Shown here piece by piece: positions 23,962 to 32,871 of a stretch of 64,000 nucleotides of DNA. Below the pieces are notes generated by a model. The model made no database searches. It worked only from the letters and a program-made list of their open reading frames with translations, and had not been told where the DNA came from. How positions within the stretch are numbered: position 1 is the first letter of the stretch; the number at the start of each line of letters is the position of its first letter. Origin of the DNA: an uncultured Phascolarctobacterium sp. (GTDB lineage: Bacteria > Bacillota > Negativicutes > Acidaminococcales > Acidaminococcaceae); contig NZ_CAKPTG010000001.1 in assembly GCF_934190775.1 (NCBI RefSeq), positions 1 to 64,000 of the forward strand. The letters run 5' to 3'. The translations under genes were made by a program, and so were the position numbers.

Positions 23962-26451
23962 TCACTTCGCTACGATGTTTACCAGACGGCCGGGTACGCA
24001 AATAACCTTACGTACGGTCGCATCGCCGATGTGAGCCTGAACGTTAGCGTCAGCCATAGCGATCTTCTCCAGCTCTTCTTTGGTAGCTTCAGCCGGAACA
24101 GTCAGACGACCGCGAACCTTGCCGTTAACCTGCAGAACGATTTCTACATTGTCAACCTTCAGTGCTTCTTCATCGCACTCAGGCCAGCTTTGTTCATGTA
24201 CGCTGCTATTGGCATCGATAGCACCGCGCCACAGCTCTTCGGTGATATGCGGAACAAACGGGCTCATCATCTTGATGAGGTCGGAAATTGCTTCGTAAAC
24301 CAGACCTGCATTCGGCTCTTTAACAGCTTCTTTATAAGCATAGAGAGCGTTAACCAGTTCCATCATAGTGGAAATAGCAGTGTTGAAGTTGAAGCGGGTT
24401 TCGATATCGTTGGTAACCTTCTTAATGCTGCCATGCAGTACACGACGCAGGTCCTTGTCTGCTTCGCTCAGGTTGCTGTGATCATATTCGGTAACCTTTT
24501 GTGCCAGAACAGCTTCAAAAGCTTGTACGATACGCCAGATACGGTTCAGGAAGCGGAAGGAACCTTCAACGCCCTGGTCGCTCCACTCCAGCTCTCTTTC
24601 AGGCGGAGCAGCAAAGAGGATGAACAGACGCGCAGTATCGGCACCGTATTTGGAAAGAATTTCTTCAGGAGAAACAACGTTGCCCAGAGATTTACTCATC
24701 TTAGCACCGTCTTTGATTACCATGCCCTGAGTCAGCAGGTTGCTGAACGGTTCATCATAATCAACCAGGCCTGCGTCACGCAGAACCTTTACAAAGAAGC
24801 GGGAATACAGCAGATGCAGAATAGCATGCTCAATACCGCCGATATATTGATCTACAGGACCCCAATAGTTATTGAGCTCCTTGTCAAACGGCATCTTGTC
24901 GTTGTGTGCGTCGGTATAACGCAGATAGTACCAGGAGGAGCACAGGAAGGTGTCCATGGTATCGGTTTCACGGGTTGCGTCAGCACCGCATTTCGGGCAT
25001 TTGCAGTGAACGAATTCCTCGGAGGTTGCCAGCGGAGATTTAGCACCGGCAGTGAAGCTTACATCCTCAGGCAGGCGAACCGGCAGTTGGTCTTCCGGAA
25101 CCAGAACCTCGCCGCAGTGCGGGCAGTAAATGATAGGAATCGGAGCGCCCCAATAACGCTGACGGCTGATCAGCCAATCGCGCAGACGATAGTTTACACG
25201 GCGTTTACCGAAGCCTTCAGCTTCAGCCTTGTCCATGATAGCGCTCATAGCCTTATGCATTTCCATGCCGGTGAATTCGCCGGAGTTAACCAGCATGCCT
25301 TCTTTTTCTTCGTAAGCGCAGGTCATTTCTTCCAGCTTCAGCTCTTTGCCGATTGGGCAAATGGTAACGATTTTTTCAATGCCGTATTTGTCTGCAAACA
25401 TCCAGTCACGTTGGTCACCGGTAGGAACGCCCATAACAGCGCCGGTACCGTAATCATACAGTACATAGTTGGTTACCCAGATTTCTACCTTGCGGCCGGT
25501 GAACGGGTTGATGCAGTATACGCCGGTGAATACGCCCTCTTTTTCGGATTCGCTGGAGGTACGTTCAATTTCGGACTGATTGCGTACACGCTCGCAGAAA
25601 GCGTTGATTTCGTCAGCCTTCGGATTGTTTTCGCAAATCTTTTTAATCAGCGGATGCTCTGCAGCCAGAGCCATGAAGGTTACGCCGTAAGCAGTATCCG
25701 GACGGGTGGTGTAAACAGCAACAGTATCGTTCAATGCCGGGATTTCAAAGGAGAATTCCAAGCCTTCGCTGCGGCCGATCCAGTTGTGCTGCATGGTTTT
25801 TACGCGCTCGGGCCAGCCCGGCAGCAGGTCAAGATCCTTTAACAGCTCATCAGCGTAATCGGTAATTTTGAAGAACCATTGGCTCAAATCCTTTTTAACA
25901 ACCTCATGGTCGCAGCGCCAGCATTTGCCGTCAATAACCTGCTCGTTAGCCAATACGGTGTTACAGGTGTCGCACCAGTTTACGGCAGATTCCTTTTTAA
26001 CTGCCAGACCGCGTTTGTAGAACAGCTCAAAGAACCATTGAGTCCATTTGTAATAATCTTCCTTGCAGGTAGTAACCTCGCGGTCCCAATCGTAGGAAAG
26101 GCCAAGAGCCTTCAGTTGGCGAGTCATGTTGGCGATGTTTTCCAGAGTCCATTTTTTAGGCGGAATGTTGTGTTTGATAGCAGCGTTTTCAGCAGGCATA
26201 CCAAAGGAGTCCCAGCCCATCGGATGCAGAACGTTGAAGCCCTTCATGGTACGGAAACGTGCGATTACGTCGCCGATGGAATAGTTACGTACATGGCCCA
26301 TATGCAGGTTGCCGGACGGATAGGGGAACATTTCCAGAACATAGGATTTAGGCTTATCCTTATCCATCTCTACTTTAAAGGTTTTGTTTTCTTCCCAATA
26401 TTTTTGCCATTTAGCTTCAATATCATGGGGAGCATACTTTTCTTGAATCAT
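23962..26451 (-). CDS. leuS: Leucyl-tRNA synthetase
   Basis: Class Ia synthetase of 829 aa charging tRNA-Leu. HIGH-type motif HMGH (about residue 48, in YPSGNLHMGHVRNY), a zinc-binding-like CxxC pair (WCDTCNTVL and CWRCD, about 160-180), a CP1 editing domain with TTRPDT (about 249), then KMSKSLGN (about 583), anticodon-binding domain and a C-terminal domain ending VICVPGRLVNIVAK. Normal bacterial length. ATG 26451 has GGAGG seven bases upstream. It is transcribed alone from a T-box-controlled promoter. Confidence 0.98.
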   Translation of the reverse strand: MIQEKYAPHDIEAKWQKYWEENKTFKVEMDKDKPKSYVLEMFPYPSGNLHMGHVRNYSIGDVIARFRTMKGFNVLHPMGWDSFGMPAENAAIKHNIPPKKWTLENIANMTRQLKALGLSYDWDREVTTCKEDYYKWTQWFFELFYKRGLAVKKESAVNWCDTCNTVLANEQVIDGKCWRCDHEVVKKDLSQWFFKITDYADELLKDLDLLPGWPERVKTMQHNWIGRSEGLEFSFEIPALNDTVAVYTTRPDTAYGVTFMALAAEHPLIKKICENNPKADEINAFCERVRNQSEIERTSSESEKEGVFTGVYCINPFTGRKVEIWVTNYVLYDYGTGAVMGVPTGDQRDWMFADKYGIEKIVTICPIGKELKLEEMTCAYEEKEGMLVNSGEFTGMEMHKAMSAIMDKAEAEGFGKRRVNYRLRDWLISRQRYWGAPIPIIYCPHCGEVLVPEDQLPVRLPEDVSFTAGAKSPLATSEEFVHCKCPKCGADATRETDTMDTFLCSSWYYLRYTDAHNDKMPFDKELNNYWGPVDQYIGGIEHAILHLLYSRFFVKVLRDAGLVDYDEPFSNLLTQGMVIKDGAKMSKSLGNVVSPEEILSKYGADTARLFILFAAPPERELEWSDQGVEGSFRFLNRIWRIVQAFEAVLAQKVTEYDHSNLSEADKDLRRVLHGSIKKVTNDIETRFNFNTAISTMMELVNALYAYKEAVKEPNAGLVYEAISDLIKMMSPFVPHITEELWRGAIDANSSVHEQSWPECDEEALKVDNVEIVLQVNGKVRGRLTVPAEATKEELEKIAMADANVQAHIGDATVRKVICVPGRLVNIVAK

Positions 26452-26485
26452 TTCATTACCTCCCAGGTATTATTGTTGGTCGAAA

Positions 26486-26719
26486 ATAAAAAATCCCCGA
26501 CCTTAAAGAAGGTCAGGGACGAAAAATTCGCGGTACCACCCTGATTGCGGCTACAGCCGCCACTCAATTAGCCTTAACGCAGCATCACGTCCGCACATTT
26601 CCTTGCGGCTTCTTCACGGTGAGTTCATCTGCCCTAACTGCCGGCTCGCATCAACCGCCGACTTTCTGAAAGATACTGCAGATTACTGCTCCGCTTCACA
26701 GAATTTGAATAAAAATATC
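26486..26719 (-). promoter_or_regulatory. T-box leader (leucine) upstream of leuS
   Basis: The minus strand contains the T-box core AGGGTGGTACCGCG (26529-26542) and a strong terminator (CCCTGACCTT/AAGGTCGGGG, 26495-26518, then a T-rich tail). The Stem I specifier candidate is CTC (Leu) at 26621-26623 in the context GAACTCAC, the same AA-codon-AC pattern as in the ileS leader. Uncharged tRNA-Leu should promote readthrough. Confidence 0.93.
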
Positions 26720-26725
26720 TTGTAT

Positions 26726-26754
26726 ATTATATAACGCCAAACAGGAAAAGTCAA
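26726..26754 (-). promoter_or_regulatory. leuS promoter
   Basis: TTGACT (26749-26754), 17 bp, TATAAT (26726-26731) on the minus strand; start near 26719, the beginning of the T-box leader. Confidence 0.88.
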
Positions 26755-26770
26755 ACTTCTGTGTCAGCGT

Positions 26771-28783
26771 TTATTTTTTCTTTTTCTTCGGCACCAGCTT
26801 CTGTCCCAGCTGTCCTTTGACGATAATCAGCTGGTCACGCAGCTCGGCCGCCGCCTCGAAGTCCAACGCCTTGGCCGACTCCTGCATCCGTCTTTCCAAC
26901 TCACGGGCCAGCGTGTTCAGCTCCTTAGTTGATTTCTGCTTCAGCTTCTTGCTGCTGCCATAGGCTTCGGCTTCTTCTGTATCTGCCACCTTCGTCAGTT
27001 TAATCAGCTGGCGCTGCTCCTTGTAAATCGTCTTCGGCGTAATGCAGTGCTCCTCATTGTACGCCTGCTGCTTTTCACGGCGGCGGTTGGTTTCGTCTAT
27101 CGCGCGCTGCATGCTGTCGGTAATACGGTCGGCATACATAATAACGCGACCGTGCGCATTACGCGCAGCACGTCCGATAGTCTGAATCATCGCCGTATCA
27201 CTGCGCAAAAAGCCTTCCTTATCGGCATCCAGAATCGCAATCAGCGATACCTCCGGCAAATCAAGACCTTCACGCAGCAGGTTGATGCCTACCAGCACAT
27301 CAAACTTACCGGCACGCAGGCTGTCAATGATCTCCGCTCTCTCAATCGTGGCGATTTCCGAATGCAGATAGCGCACACGCACGCCTGCCTGCTTCAGATA
27401 TTCCGTCAGGTCCTCCGCCATACGCTTCGTCAGCGTAGTCACCAGCACACGCTCGCCTGCAGCGGCAACCTTATTGATTTCGCCCAGTAAATCGTCAATC
27501 TGTCCCTTAATCGGGCGGATTTCAATCTGCGGGTCCAGCAGTCCGGTCGGGCGGATAATCTGCTCAACTACCTTGTCCGCCTGCTCCAGCTCATACTTCG
27601 CCGGCGTAGCCGAAACATAAATTGCCTGCTTAATCTGCGCCTGAAATTCGTCAAAGGTCAGCGGTCTGTTATCATAGGCCGAAGGCAGGCGGAAGCCATG
27701 CTCCACCAGCATCTCCTTACGTGAGCGGTCACCGGCGTACATAGCGCGAATCTGCGGCAGCGTTACGTGCGACTCATCCACCACCAGCAAAAAATCCTTG
27801 GGGAAATAATTTACCAGCGTAAACGGCGGCTCACCGGCCTTGCGCCCTGCCAGATGCCTTGAATAGTTTTCGATGCCGGAGCAGTAGCCCATCTCCTGCA
27901 TCATTTCCAAATCGTAATTCGTGCGCTGCTCCAGACGCTGCGCCTCCAGCAATCTGCCATGCTTATTCAGCTCATCCAGACGTTCTTCCAGCTCCTCGCG
28001 GATATCCGTCATCGCGCGTTCAAGGTTTTCACGGCTCGTAACATAGTGGCTCGCCGGGAATATTGCCACATGGTTGCGCTGCGCCAGAATCTCGCCCGTC
28101 AGCACATCAAATTCCACAATGCGGTCAACCTCGTCATCGAACATTTCAATGCGCACAGCCTTCTCGCCGTAGGCCGCAGGAATAACCTCAATCACATCAC
28201 CGCGCACACGGAAGGTGCCACGCTTAAAATCAATATCATTACGCGTATACTGAATCTCCACCAGCTTATGCAAAATCTTCTGGCGGTCGATAATCTGCCC
28301 CAAGCGCAGCGACAGCACCATATCATAATACTCCTGCGGCGCGCCTAAGCCGTAAATACAGGAAACGCTGGCTACGATAATAACATCCCTGCGCTCAAAC
28401 AAAGCACTGGTCGCACTGTGGCGCAGCTTATCAATCTCATCGTTAATTGAAGCATCCTTCTCGATATAAGTATCCGACTGGGGAATATACGCCTCCGGCT
28501 GATAATAATCGTAATACGAAACAAAATATTCCACCGCATTCTCCGGGAAGAAGGCCTTCAGCTCACTCGCCAGCTGTGCCGCCAGCGTCTTATTATGCGC
28601 AATCACCAAAGTCGGCTTGCGCACCTTATTGATTACCTGCGCAATCGTATACGTCTTGCCCGTACCCGTTGCGCCCAACAGCACCTGCGTGCGCAGGCCC
28701 TGCTCCACGCCATCCGCCAGCTTGGCAATCGCCTGCGGCTGGTCGCCTGCCGGCTCAAACGGAGCCTGAATTTTAAAATCCAT
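26771..28783 (-). CDS. uvrB: UvrABC excision nuclease subunit B
   Basis: Nucleotide-excision repair helicase-like protein of 670 aa that verifies damage and positions UvrC. It has the Walker A GATGTGKTYT near residue 39, the DNA-clamping beta-hairpin segment YYDYYQPEAYIP (about 91-102), SF2 helicase motifs through QTIGRAARN (about 535), and a C-terminal UVR motif (about 625-660, ELERRMQESAKALDFEAAA) for UvrC contact, then a Lys-rich tail. The open frame extends to a TTG at 28795; ATG 28783 is chosen because GGTGA lies just before it, but ATG 28789 is also possible. uvrA and uvrC are not in the window. No LexA-type operator was recognised upstream. Confidence 0.97.
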   Translation of the reverse strand: MDFKIQAPFEPAGDQPQAIAKLADGVEQGLRTQVLLGATGTGKTYTIAQVINKVRKPTLVIAHNKTLAAQLASELKAFFPENAVEYFVSYYDYYQPEAYIPQSDTYIEKDASINDEIDKLRHSATSALFERRDVIIVASVSCIYGLGAPQEYYDMVLSLRLGQIIDRQKILHKLVEIQYTRNDIDFKRGTFRVRGDVIEVIPAAYGEKAVRIEMFDDEVDRIVEFDVLTGEILAQRNHVAIFPASHYVTSRENLERAMTDIREELEERLDELNKHGRLLEAQRLEQRTNYDLEMMQEMGYCSGIENYSRHLAGRKAGEPPFTLVNYFPKDFLLVVDESHVTLPQIRAMYAGDRSRKEMLVEHGFRLPSAYDNRPLTFDEFQAQIKQAIYVSATPAKYELEQADKVVEQIIRPTGLLDPQIEIRPIKGQIDDLLGEINKVAAAGERVLVTTLTKRMAEDLTEYLKQAGVRVRYLHSEIATIERAEIIDSLRAGKFDVLVGINLLREGLDLPEVSLIAILDADKEGFLRSDTAMIQTIGRAARNAHGRVIMYADRITDSMQRAIDETNRRREKQQAYNEEHCITPKTIYKEQRQLIKLTKVADTEEAEAYGSSKKLKQKSTKELNTLARELERRMQESAKALDFEAAAELRDQLIIVKGQLGQKLVPKKKKK

Positions 28784-29058
28784 GTTCATCACCAACTGTA
28801 AAACACTAGAAACATAACTATACTAATCTAAGCAGCAAACGAGCAATTGCTATATCGTGTAATGAATAGCAATTTTAGCAAATGAGTGTCTGGAATCACA
28901 GAAGGGGCGCAATGTCTGAGCGCTATGCCTAATTTTTATAGTAGCATTTGTCAGCATAGCGCGAGTTTTGCGGCACTTCGTCTTGGTTGCACACGAAATT
29001 TGCGTTAAGAAATTGCTCTGATTGAAACGATATACAATTGCGATGCCAGAATTAACCC
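28784..29058. other. Intergenic stretch upstream of uvrB
   Basis: No gene is supported. A candidate minus-strand promoter for uvrB is TTGCTC, 18 bp, TATAGT near 28815-28845. An inverted repeat CGCTATGC...GCATAGCG (about 28920-28964) with a 27-nt loop has no T-run; the octamer also appears in the dispersed repeat at 48955-49094. Confidence 0.35.
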
Positions 29059-29811
29059 TTACACATCCAGTTCAACACTTACCGGACAATGATCGCTGCC
29101 GAAAACCTCATTGTGAATCTCCGCACTCTGCAGCTTATCCGCAATCCTGTCCGAAACCACAAAATAATCAATACGCCAACCAGCATTCTTCTCGCGCGCC
29201 TTAAAGCGATAGCTCCACCAGCTGTACTTAACCTCCTCCGGATGCAGATAACGGAAGCTGTCCGTAAAGCCTGCCGCCTTCAGCTCACGGAACTTAGCGC
29301 GCTCCTCATCCGTAAAGCCCGCATTCTTGCGGTTAGTCTTGGGATTCTTCAAATCAATCTCCTCAGCCGCCACATTCAGATCACCGCAGACAACAACCGG
29401 CTTCTTCGCATCCAGCTCCTGCAGATAGGCACGGAACACATCCTCCCACACCATGCGGTAATCAAGACGCGCCAAGCCATCCTTGGAATTCGGCGTATAC
29501 ACCGTCACCAGATAAAAGCTCTCAAACTCCAGCGTAATCACACGCCCTTCCTTATCGTGCTCCTCCTGTCCCAGGCCATAGGTAACAGCCAAAGGCTTAA
29601 CCTTCGTAAAAACAGCAGTACCACTGTAGCCCTTGCGCTCCGCACTGTTCCAATACTCCTCATAGCCAGGGAACACAAAATCCGCCTGCTCACGCTGCAT
29701 CTTCGTTTCCTGCAGACAAATAATATCCGGCGCTGCCTCCTGCAAAAATTCAGCAAAGCCCTTTGTCATGCAGGCACGCAAACCGTTAACATTCCAGGAA
29801 TATAATTTCAT
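29059..29811 (-). CDS. xth: Exodeoxyribonuclease III / AP endonuclease
   Basis: Protein of 250 aa of the exonuclease III (ExoA/XthA) family, cleaving at abasic sites in base-excision repair. N-terminal SWNVNGLRACM (about 5-15), metal-binding Glu in CLQETKMQ (about 34-41), GDLNVA (about 146), WRIDYFVVS (about 220) and the catalytic SDHCPV (about 239-244) are all present. Full length. GAGG precedes ATG 29811. It lies upstream of uvrB on the same strand, placing two repair genes together, although the 275-bp gap suggests separate promoters. Confidence 0.96.
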   Translation of the reverse strand: MKLYSWNVNGLRACMTKGFAEFLQEAAPDIICLQETKMQREQADFVFPGYEEYWNSAERKGYSGTAVFTKVKPLAVTYGLGQEEHDKEGRVITLEFESFYLVTVYTPNSKDGLARLDYRMVWEDVFRAYLQELDAKKPVVVCGDLNVAAEEIDLKNPKTNRKNAGFTDEERAKFRELKAAGFTDSFRYLHPEEVKYSWWSYRFKAREKNAGWRIDYFVVSDRIADKLQSAEIHNEVFGSDHCPVSVELDV

Positions 29812-29910
29812 AAGTTCAACCTCTTTTCCGTAAATTTATCTGACACCGCAGCAGCAAAACCACCGTGCGATTTTTCTACTCTATTTGATTATTGTAACAT
29901 TACACGCCCA

Positions 29911-29974
29911 AAAATAAAAGAGCTGCCCGCAGCGCATCATCATCAGCAATGACAAAACGCGCCCGGAAGCTCTT
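29911..29974 (-). terminator. Terminator after the GNAT gene
   Basis: On the minus strand AAGAGCT pairs with AGCTCTT with additional CGGGCGCG/CGCTGCGGG-type pairing inside, followed by TTATTTTT. Confidence 0.65.
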
Positions 29975-29979
29975 AAAAT

Positions 29980-30465
29980 TTAAAACTTAATTTGCGACGG
30001 CTCGTAATCAACCGTTGTCTTGATAAAAGCAATCTCATTGCAATACGGATACTGCGGACAATACACGCATTCCTTCCATACCTTCTGCGGCAGCTTATCC
30101 TTCGCCGTTTCAATATAATCGCACTTGGCAAAAAATCCCGGCTGATAGGTCAGAGTGAAAAACATCGTCACTCCGCGCTCAATGCCCTCCTTTTCCAAAT
30201 GTTCCACCAGCTGACGACCTATACCTGTTTTCTGCAGACTCGGTTCCACCGCCAACGAGCGTATTTCCGCAAAGCGGTCCCAGACAAAATGCAGCGCACC
30301 GCAGCCCAACAGACGGTTATTTTCCACCGCTAAAATATAATCACGCAGATTCTCATAAATCGAATTACGCGCACGTGGCAGCATCAAGCCTTCCTTTGCA
30401 TAATAATTCAGCAATTTGTGTATATGTTCTACATCGCTGAAAGTTGCCGGTCTAAAAACAATCAT
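29980..30465 (-). CDS. GNAT N-acetyltransferase (ArgA-like)
   Basis: Protein of 161 aa with a single GNAT fold. The acetyl-CoA loop is IRSLAVEPSLQKTGIGRQLV (about 70-89; Q-x-x-G-I-G pattern). Sequence blocks such as IHKLLNYYAKEGLMLPRA at the N terminus and LTYQPGFFAKCDY after the loop resemble the stand-alone short N-acetylglutamate synthases, so a role in arginine biosynthesis is plausible, but specificity cannot be settled from sequence. A Cys-rich CVYCPQYPYC segment (about 138-147) is a notable detail. GGGGG precedes ATG 30465. Monocistronic between two terminators. Confidence 0.85.
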   Translation of the reverse strand: MIVFRPATFSDVEHIHKLLNYYAKEGLMLPRARNSIYENLRDYILAVENNRLLGCGALHFVWDRFAEIRSLAVEPSLQKTGIGRQLVEHLEKEGIERGVTMFFTLTYQPGFFAKCDYIETAKDKLPQKVWKECVYCPQYPYCNEIAFIKTTVDYEPSQIKF

Positions 30466-30569
30466 TTTTCAAACCCCCTCATTTGTATTCCCCATATCAG
30501 TTTATCGAACGTAACTGATTTTCTATATATTATCACGTATTACAGCAGAGTACAAGTATAGAAATGCAA

Positions 30570-30614
30570 AAAAAGAATTAATCAGTGTAATAAAATACTG
30601 ATTAATTCTTTTTT
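30570..30614 (-). terminator. Terminator of the hydrogenase operon
   Basis: Perfect stem AAAGAATTAATCAGT/ACTGATTAATTCTTT with A/T runs on both sides, so it can work in both directions; it lies just after the hyfI-like stop codon. Confidence 0.88.
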
Positions 30615-30623
30615 AAAACAAGG

Positions 30624-31346
30624 TTACATTCTTTCCTTCAGCATATCTGCCGCAGCACACAAAGCCACAATAATCGCAGCCGGTCGCGGCGGGCATCCAG
30701 GCACAGCAATATCAACCGGCACCACGTCAGCTGCACGCCCTACAACAGCATAAGTGCTGCCATAGGTTTCGCCGCCACAGGCACAGGCACCGCAAGCCAT
30801 CACCATTTTCGGCTCAGGCATTGCGTCATAGGTCATACGCAGCGCCTGCTCCAGGTTGCGCGTAACTACGCCGGTCACCATCAGCATATCCGCATGACGC
30901 GGAGAAGCAACGAAGGCGATACCGTAACGGTGCAAATCATAAACAGGATTGCTCATCGCACCCAGCTCAAAATCGCAGGCATTGCAGCTGCCGGCGTCAA
31001 GATGACGTACATGCAGTGAACGTCCCAGCTTCGCTGTGACTGCCTCGCTGACCTCAACGGCACTATCAACCAGAATCTGCGCCAAAGCATCATGGTTCGT
31101 GTGCACCAGCGCTTTACGCGCGCAGGCCTCCACACAGCGGCCGCAGAAAACGCACTTACTGTAATCTATTTTTGCTTTACCGTCAGCCACGCTCACAGCG
31201 CCGACCGGGCAGGCAGCGGCACAGGCACCACAGCCGTCGCAGCTGCCGTCGCACTGCAGCTGACCGCGCAGACGCTTGTGGCCCGTAGTATCAATATTTT
31301 CGGTAGCAATCTTTCCGTGAAAAATTGCCTCCAGCATTTTTAACAT
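30624..31346 (-). CDS. hyfI: Hydrogenase small subunit fused to two-[4Fe-4S] ferredoxin (HyfI/NuoB-like)
   Basis: Protein of 240 aa. Residues about 30-85 form a bacterial ferredoxin module with two CxxCxxCxxxCP-type clusters (CDGCGACAAACP and CVFCGRCVEAC). Residues about 110-240 are NuoB/hydrogenase small-subunit-like with ligands for one further [4Fe-4S] cluster (CNAC, ACGACACGG and GCPPRP). It should pass electrons between a ferredoxin and the catalytic subunit of a membrane-bound group 4 hydrogenase. In E. coli the ferredoxin-like subunit (HyfH/HycF) and HyfI are separate; here one polypeptide covers both. Last gene of the operon, 12 nt after the large subunit; AAGGAGG precedes ATG. Confidence 0.9.
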   Translation of the reverse strand: MLKMLEAIFHGKIATENIDTTGHKRLRGQLQCDGSCDGCGACAAACPVGAVSVADGKAKIDYSKCVFCGRCVEACARKALVHTNHDALAQILVDSAVEVSEAVTAKLGRSLHVRHLDAGSCNACDFELGAMSNPVYDLHRYGIAFVASPRHADMLMVTGVVTRNLEQALRMTYDAMPEPKMVMACGACACGGETYGSTYAVVGRAADVVPVDIAVPGCPPRPAAIIVALCAAADMLKERM

Positions 31347-31358
31347 CTTGCCACCTCC

Positions 31359-32867
31359 TTAGCGGTCTATGCAGGCATAGCATAACTCAAAGCTTTTATT
31401 AATCAACGGGAAGTCCGGGATGATGTCCCCCTGTACCGCCACAGTCAGCGCCGGCCAGTTAGGATAGGAGGCACTGCGCACAAACAGGCGGTCTATGCGG
31501 CCTTCCTTGTCCAGCAGCAGGCAGTGCAGATTATCACCGCGGGCAGATTCACTGATGCCCCAGGTAAAATGACCTTCCTCCTGCTTAAGCTCGCCCAGCT
31601 CAACCGCCAGCTGCGTTTCCGCGTTGCGACGCAGCTTGCTGATAAGCTGACGCACCAGCTTCAGGCTTTGGGCAACCTCTCCGATACGCACCTTGATACG
31701 CGCTTCAACATCGCCCGCTGTTTCCGTAATCACATCAAAATCAAGCTCATCATAAATACCGTAGCCGATATCCTTGCGGCTGTCACGGGTACTGCCGCTG
31801 GCACGCGCACCCACGCCTACCATCGCCAGATCAAAGGCAGTTTCCGGACGCACTCTGCCAGTGGTACGGATACGGTTGACGAAGTTCGCCTGCTCCCACA
31901 TGATATGCACCATATCGGCATAAACAGCCTCTACCTCACGCAGTACGTCCTCAACCTCCTCCAGCATCGCGTCAGTAACATCGTACTGCACACCGCCGGG
32001 GATAATCAGACCGCGCAGGAAGCGGTTGCCTGCCAGCATTTCGTTAAGCTGCATCAGATACTCTTTCAGACGCGTACCCATGCTGATTACAGGCGAGAAG
32101 CCGACACCGGCGCAGATATTGCCCGTATCGCCCACATGGTTATACAAGCGCTCCATCTCCGCAGCCAACGTACGGATTAACCAGGCACGGTAAGGCACCT
32201 CTGCCTCCGAGCATTTTTCTACCGCCTGACAGAAGCTCAGCGTATTGGCTACACTGCAGGCACCGCAGATGCGTTCTACAATCGGCAGTGCTTCCATCGG
32301 CGTAAGGCCTTCGACAGCCTTTTCAATACCACGGTGGGTAAAGAACAGCTTGGCATCCAGCTGCAGCATAGCCTCACCGGCCTGGCTGAAACGGAAGTGA
32401 CCGGGCTCGATGATGCCTGCATGGATAGGACCTACAGGAACCTCAAAGAGGCCTTCGCCCTGCGAGGTAAGCATTTCGTATTCACGCTGTCCGCGTGCAT
32501 CATAATCCTTGGGATATTTTTTCAGCAGCGGATGGAAGCCTTCGGGAAAGCTTTCATGCAGCACCAGCGGACGCATATCTGGATGTCCCTGCGGCTCGAA
32601 GCCGAACATATCATGCAGCTCGCGCTCATACCAGGCAGCCGCCGGCAGCAGCGTAGTCAGCGACTGATATTCCAGCGGACCGTCCGCGGGGAACGGAGCC
32701 TTCAAAACATCGATATCGCGTTTGGCAGCATTATAGAACAGGCAGTAGATGGCCAGACCGCCGCCCTGCAGCGTTTCGTCTGCGCCGAACATAGCAGCCA
32801 GCGGACGCTTGCCGCTGTCACTGCAGATATTGGCAGCACCACGCAAATTTTCCGGTTTAACTAGCAT
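31359..32867 (-). CDS. hyfG: Group 4 [NiFe]-hydrogenase large subunit (HyfG/HycE-like, NuoC-NuoD fusion)
   Basis: Protein of 502 aa. The N-terminal part (about 1-135) is NuoC-like with WYERELHDMFG (about 80-90). The remainder is NuoD/hydrogenase large subunit. Both cysteine pairs expected to hold the Ni-Fe centre are present: RICGAC (about 208-213) and ELCYACIDR at the very C terminus. The usual DPC is changed to ELC and the His/Thr of the first motif to Asn. The protein stops exactly at the Arg after the second pair, where HycE is normally cut by its maturation protease, so no removable tail is encoded. GGAGG precedes ATG. It lies between the hyfF- and hyfI-like genes. Full catalytic activity is likely but not certain. 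Confidence 0.9.
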   Translation of the reverse strand: MLVKPENLRGAANICSDSGKRPLAAMFGADETLQGGGLAIYCLFYNAAKRDIDVLKAPFPADGPLEYQSLTTLLPAAAWYERELHDMFGFEPQGHPDMRPLVLHESFPEGFHPLLKKYPKDYDARGQREYEMLTSQGEGLFEVPVGPIHAGIIEPGHFRFSQAGEAMLQLDAKLFFTHRGIEKAVEGLTPMEALPIVERICGACSVANTLSFCQAVEKCSEAEVPYRAWLIRTLAAEMERLYNHVGDTGNICAGVGFSPVISMGTRLKEYLMQLNEMLAGNRFLRGLIIPGGVQYDVTDAMLEEVEDVLREVEAVYADMVHIMWEQANFVNRIRTTGRVRPETAFDLAMVGVGARASGSTRDSRKDIGYGIYDELDFDVITETAGDVEARIKVRIGEVAQSLKLVRQLISKLRRNAETQLAVELGELKQEEGHFTWGISESARGDNLHCLLLDKEGRIDRLFVRSASYPNWPALTVAVQGDIIPDFPLINKSFELCYACIDR

Positions 32868-32871
32868 TATC

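Noticed and set aside
28920..28964. Terminator between uvrB and exonuclease III genes
   Set aside because: The CGCTATGC/GCATAGCG inverted repeat has a 27-nt loop and no T-run in either direction.
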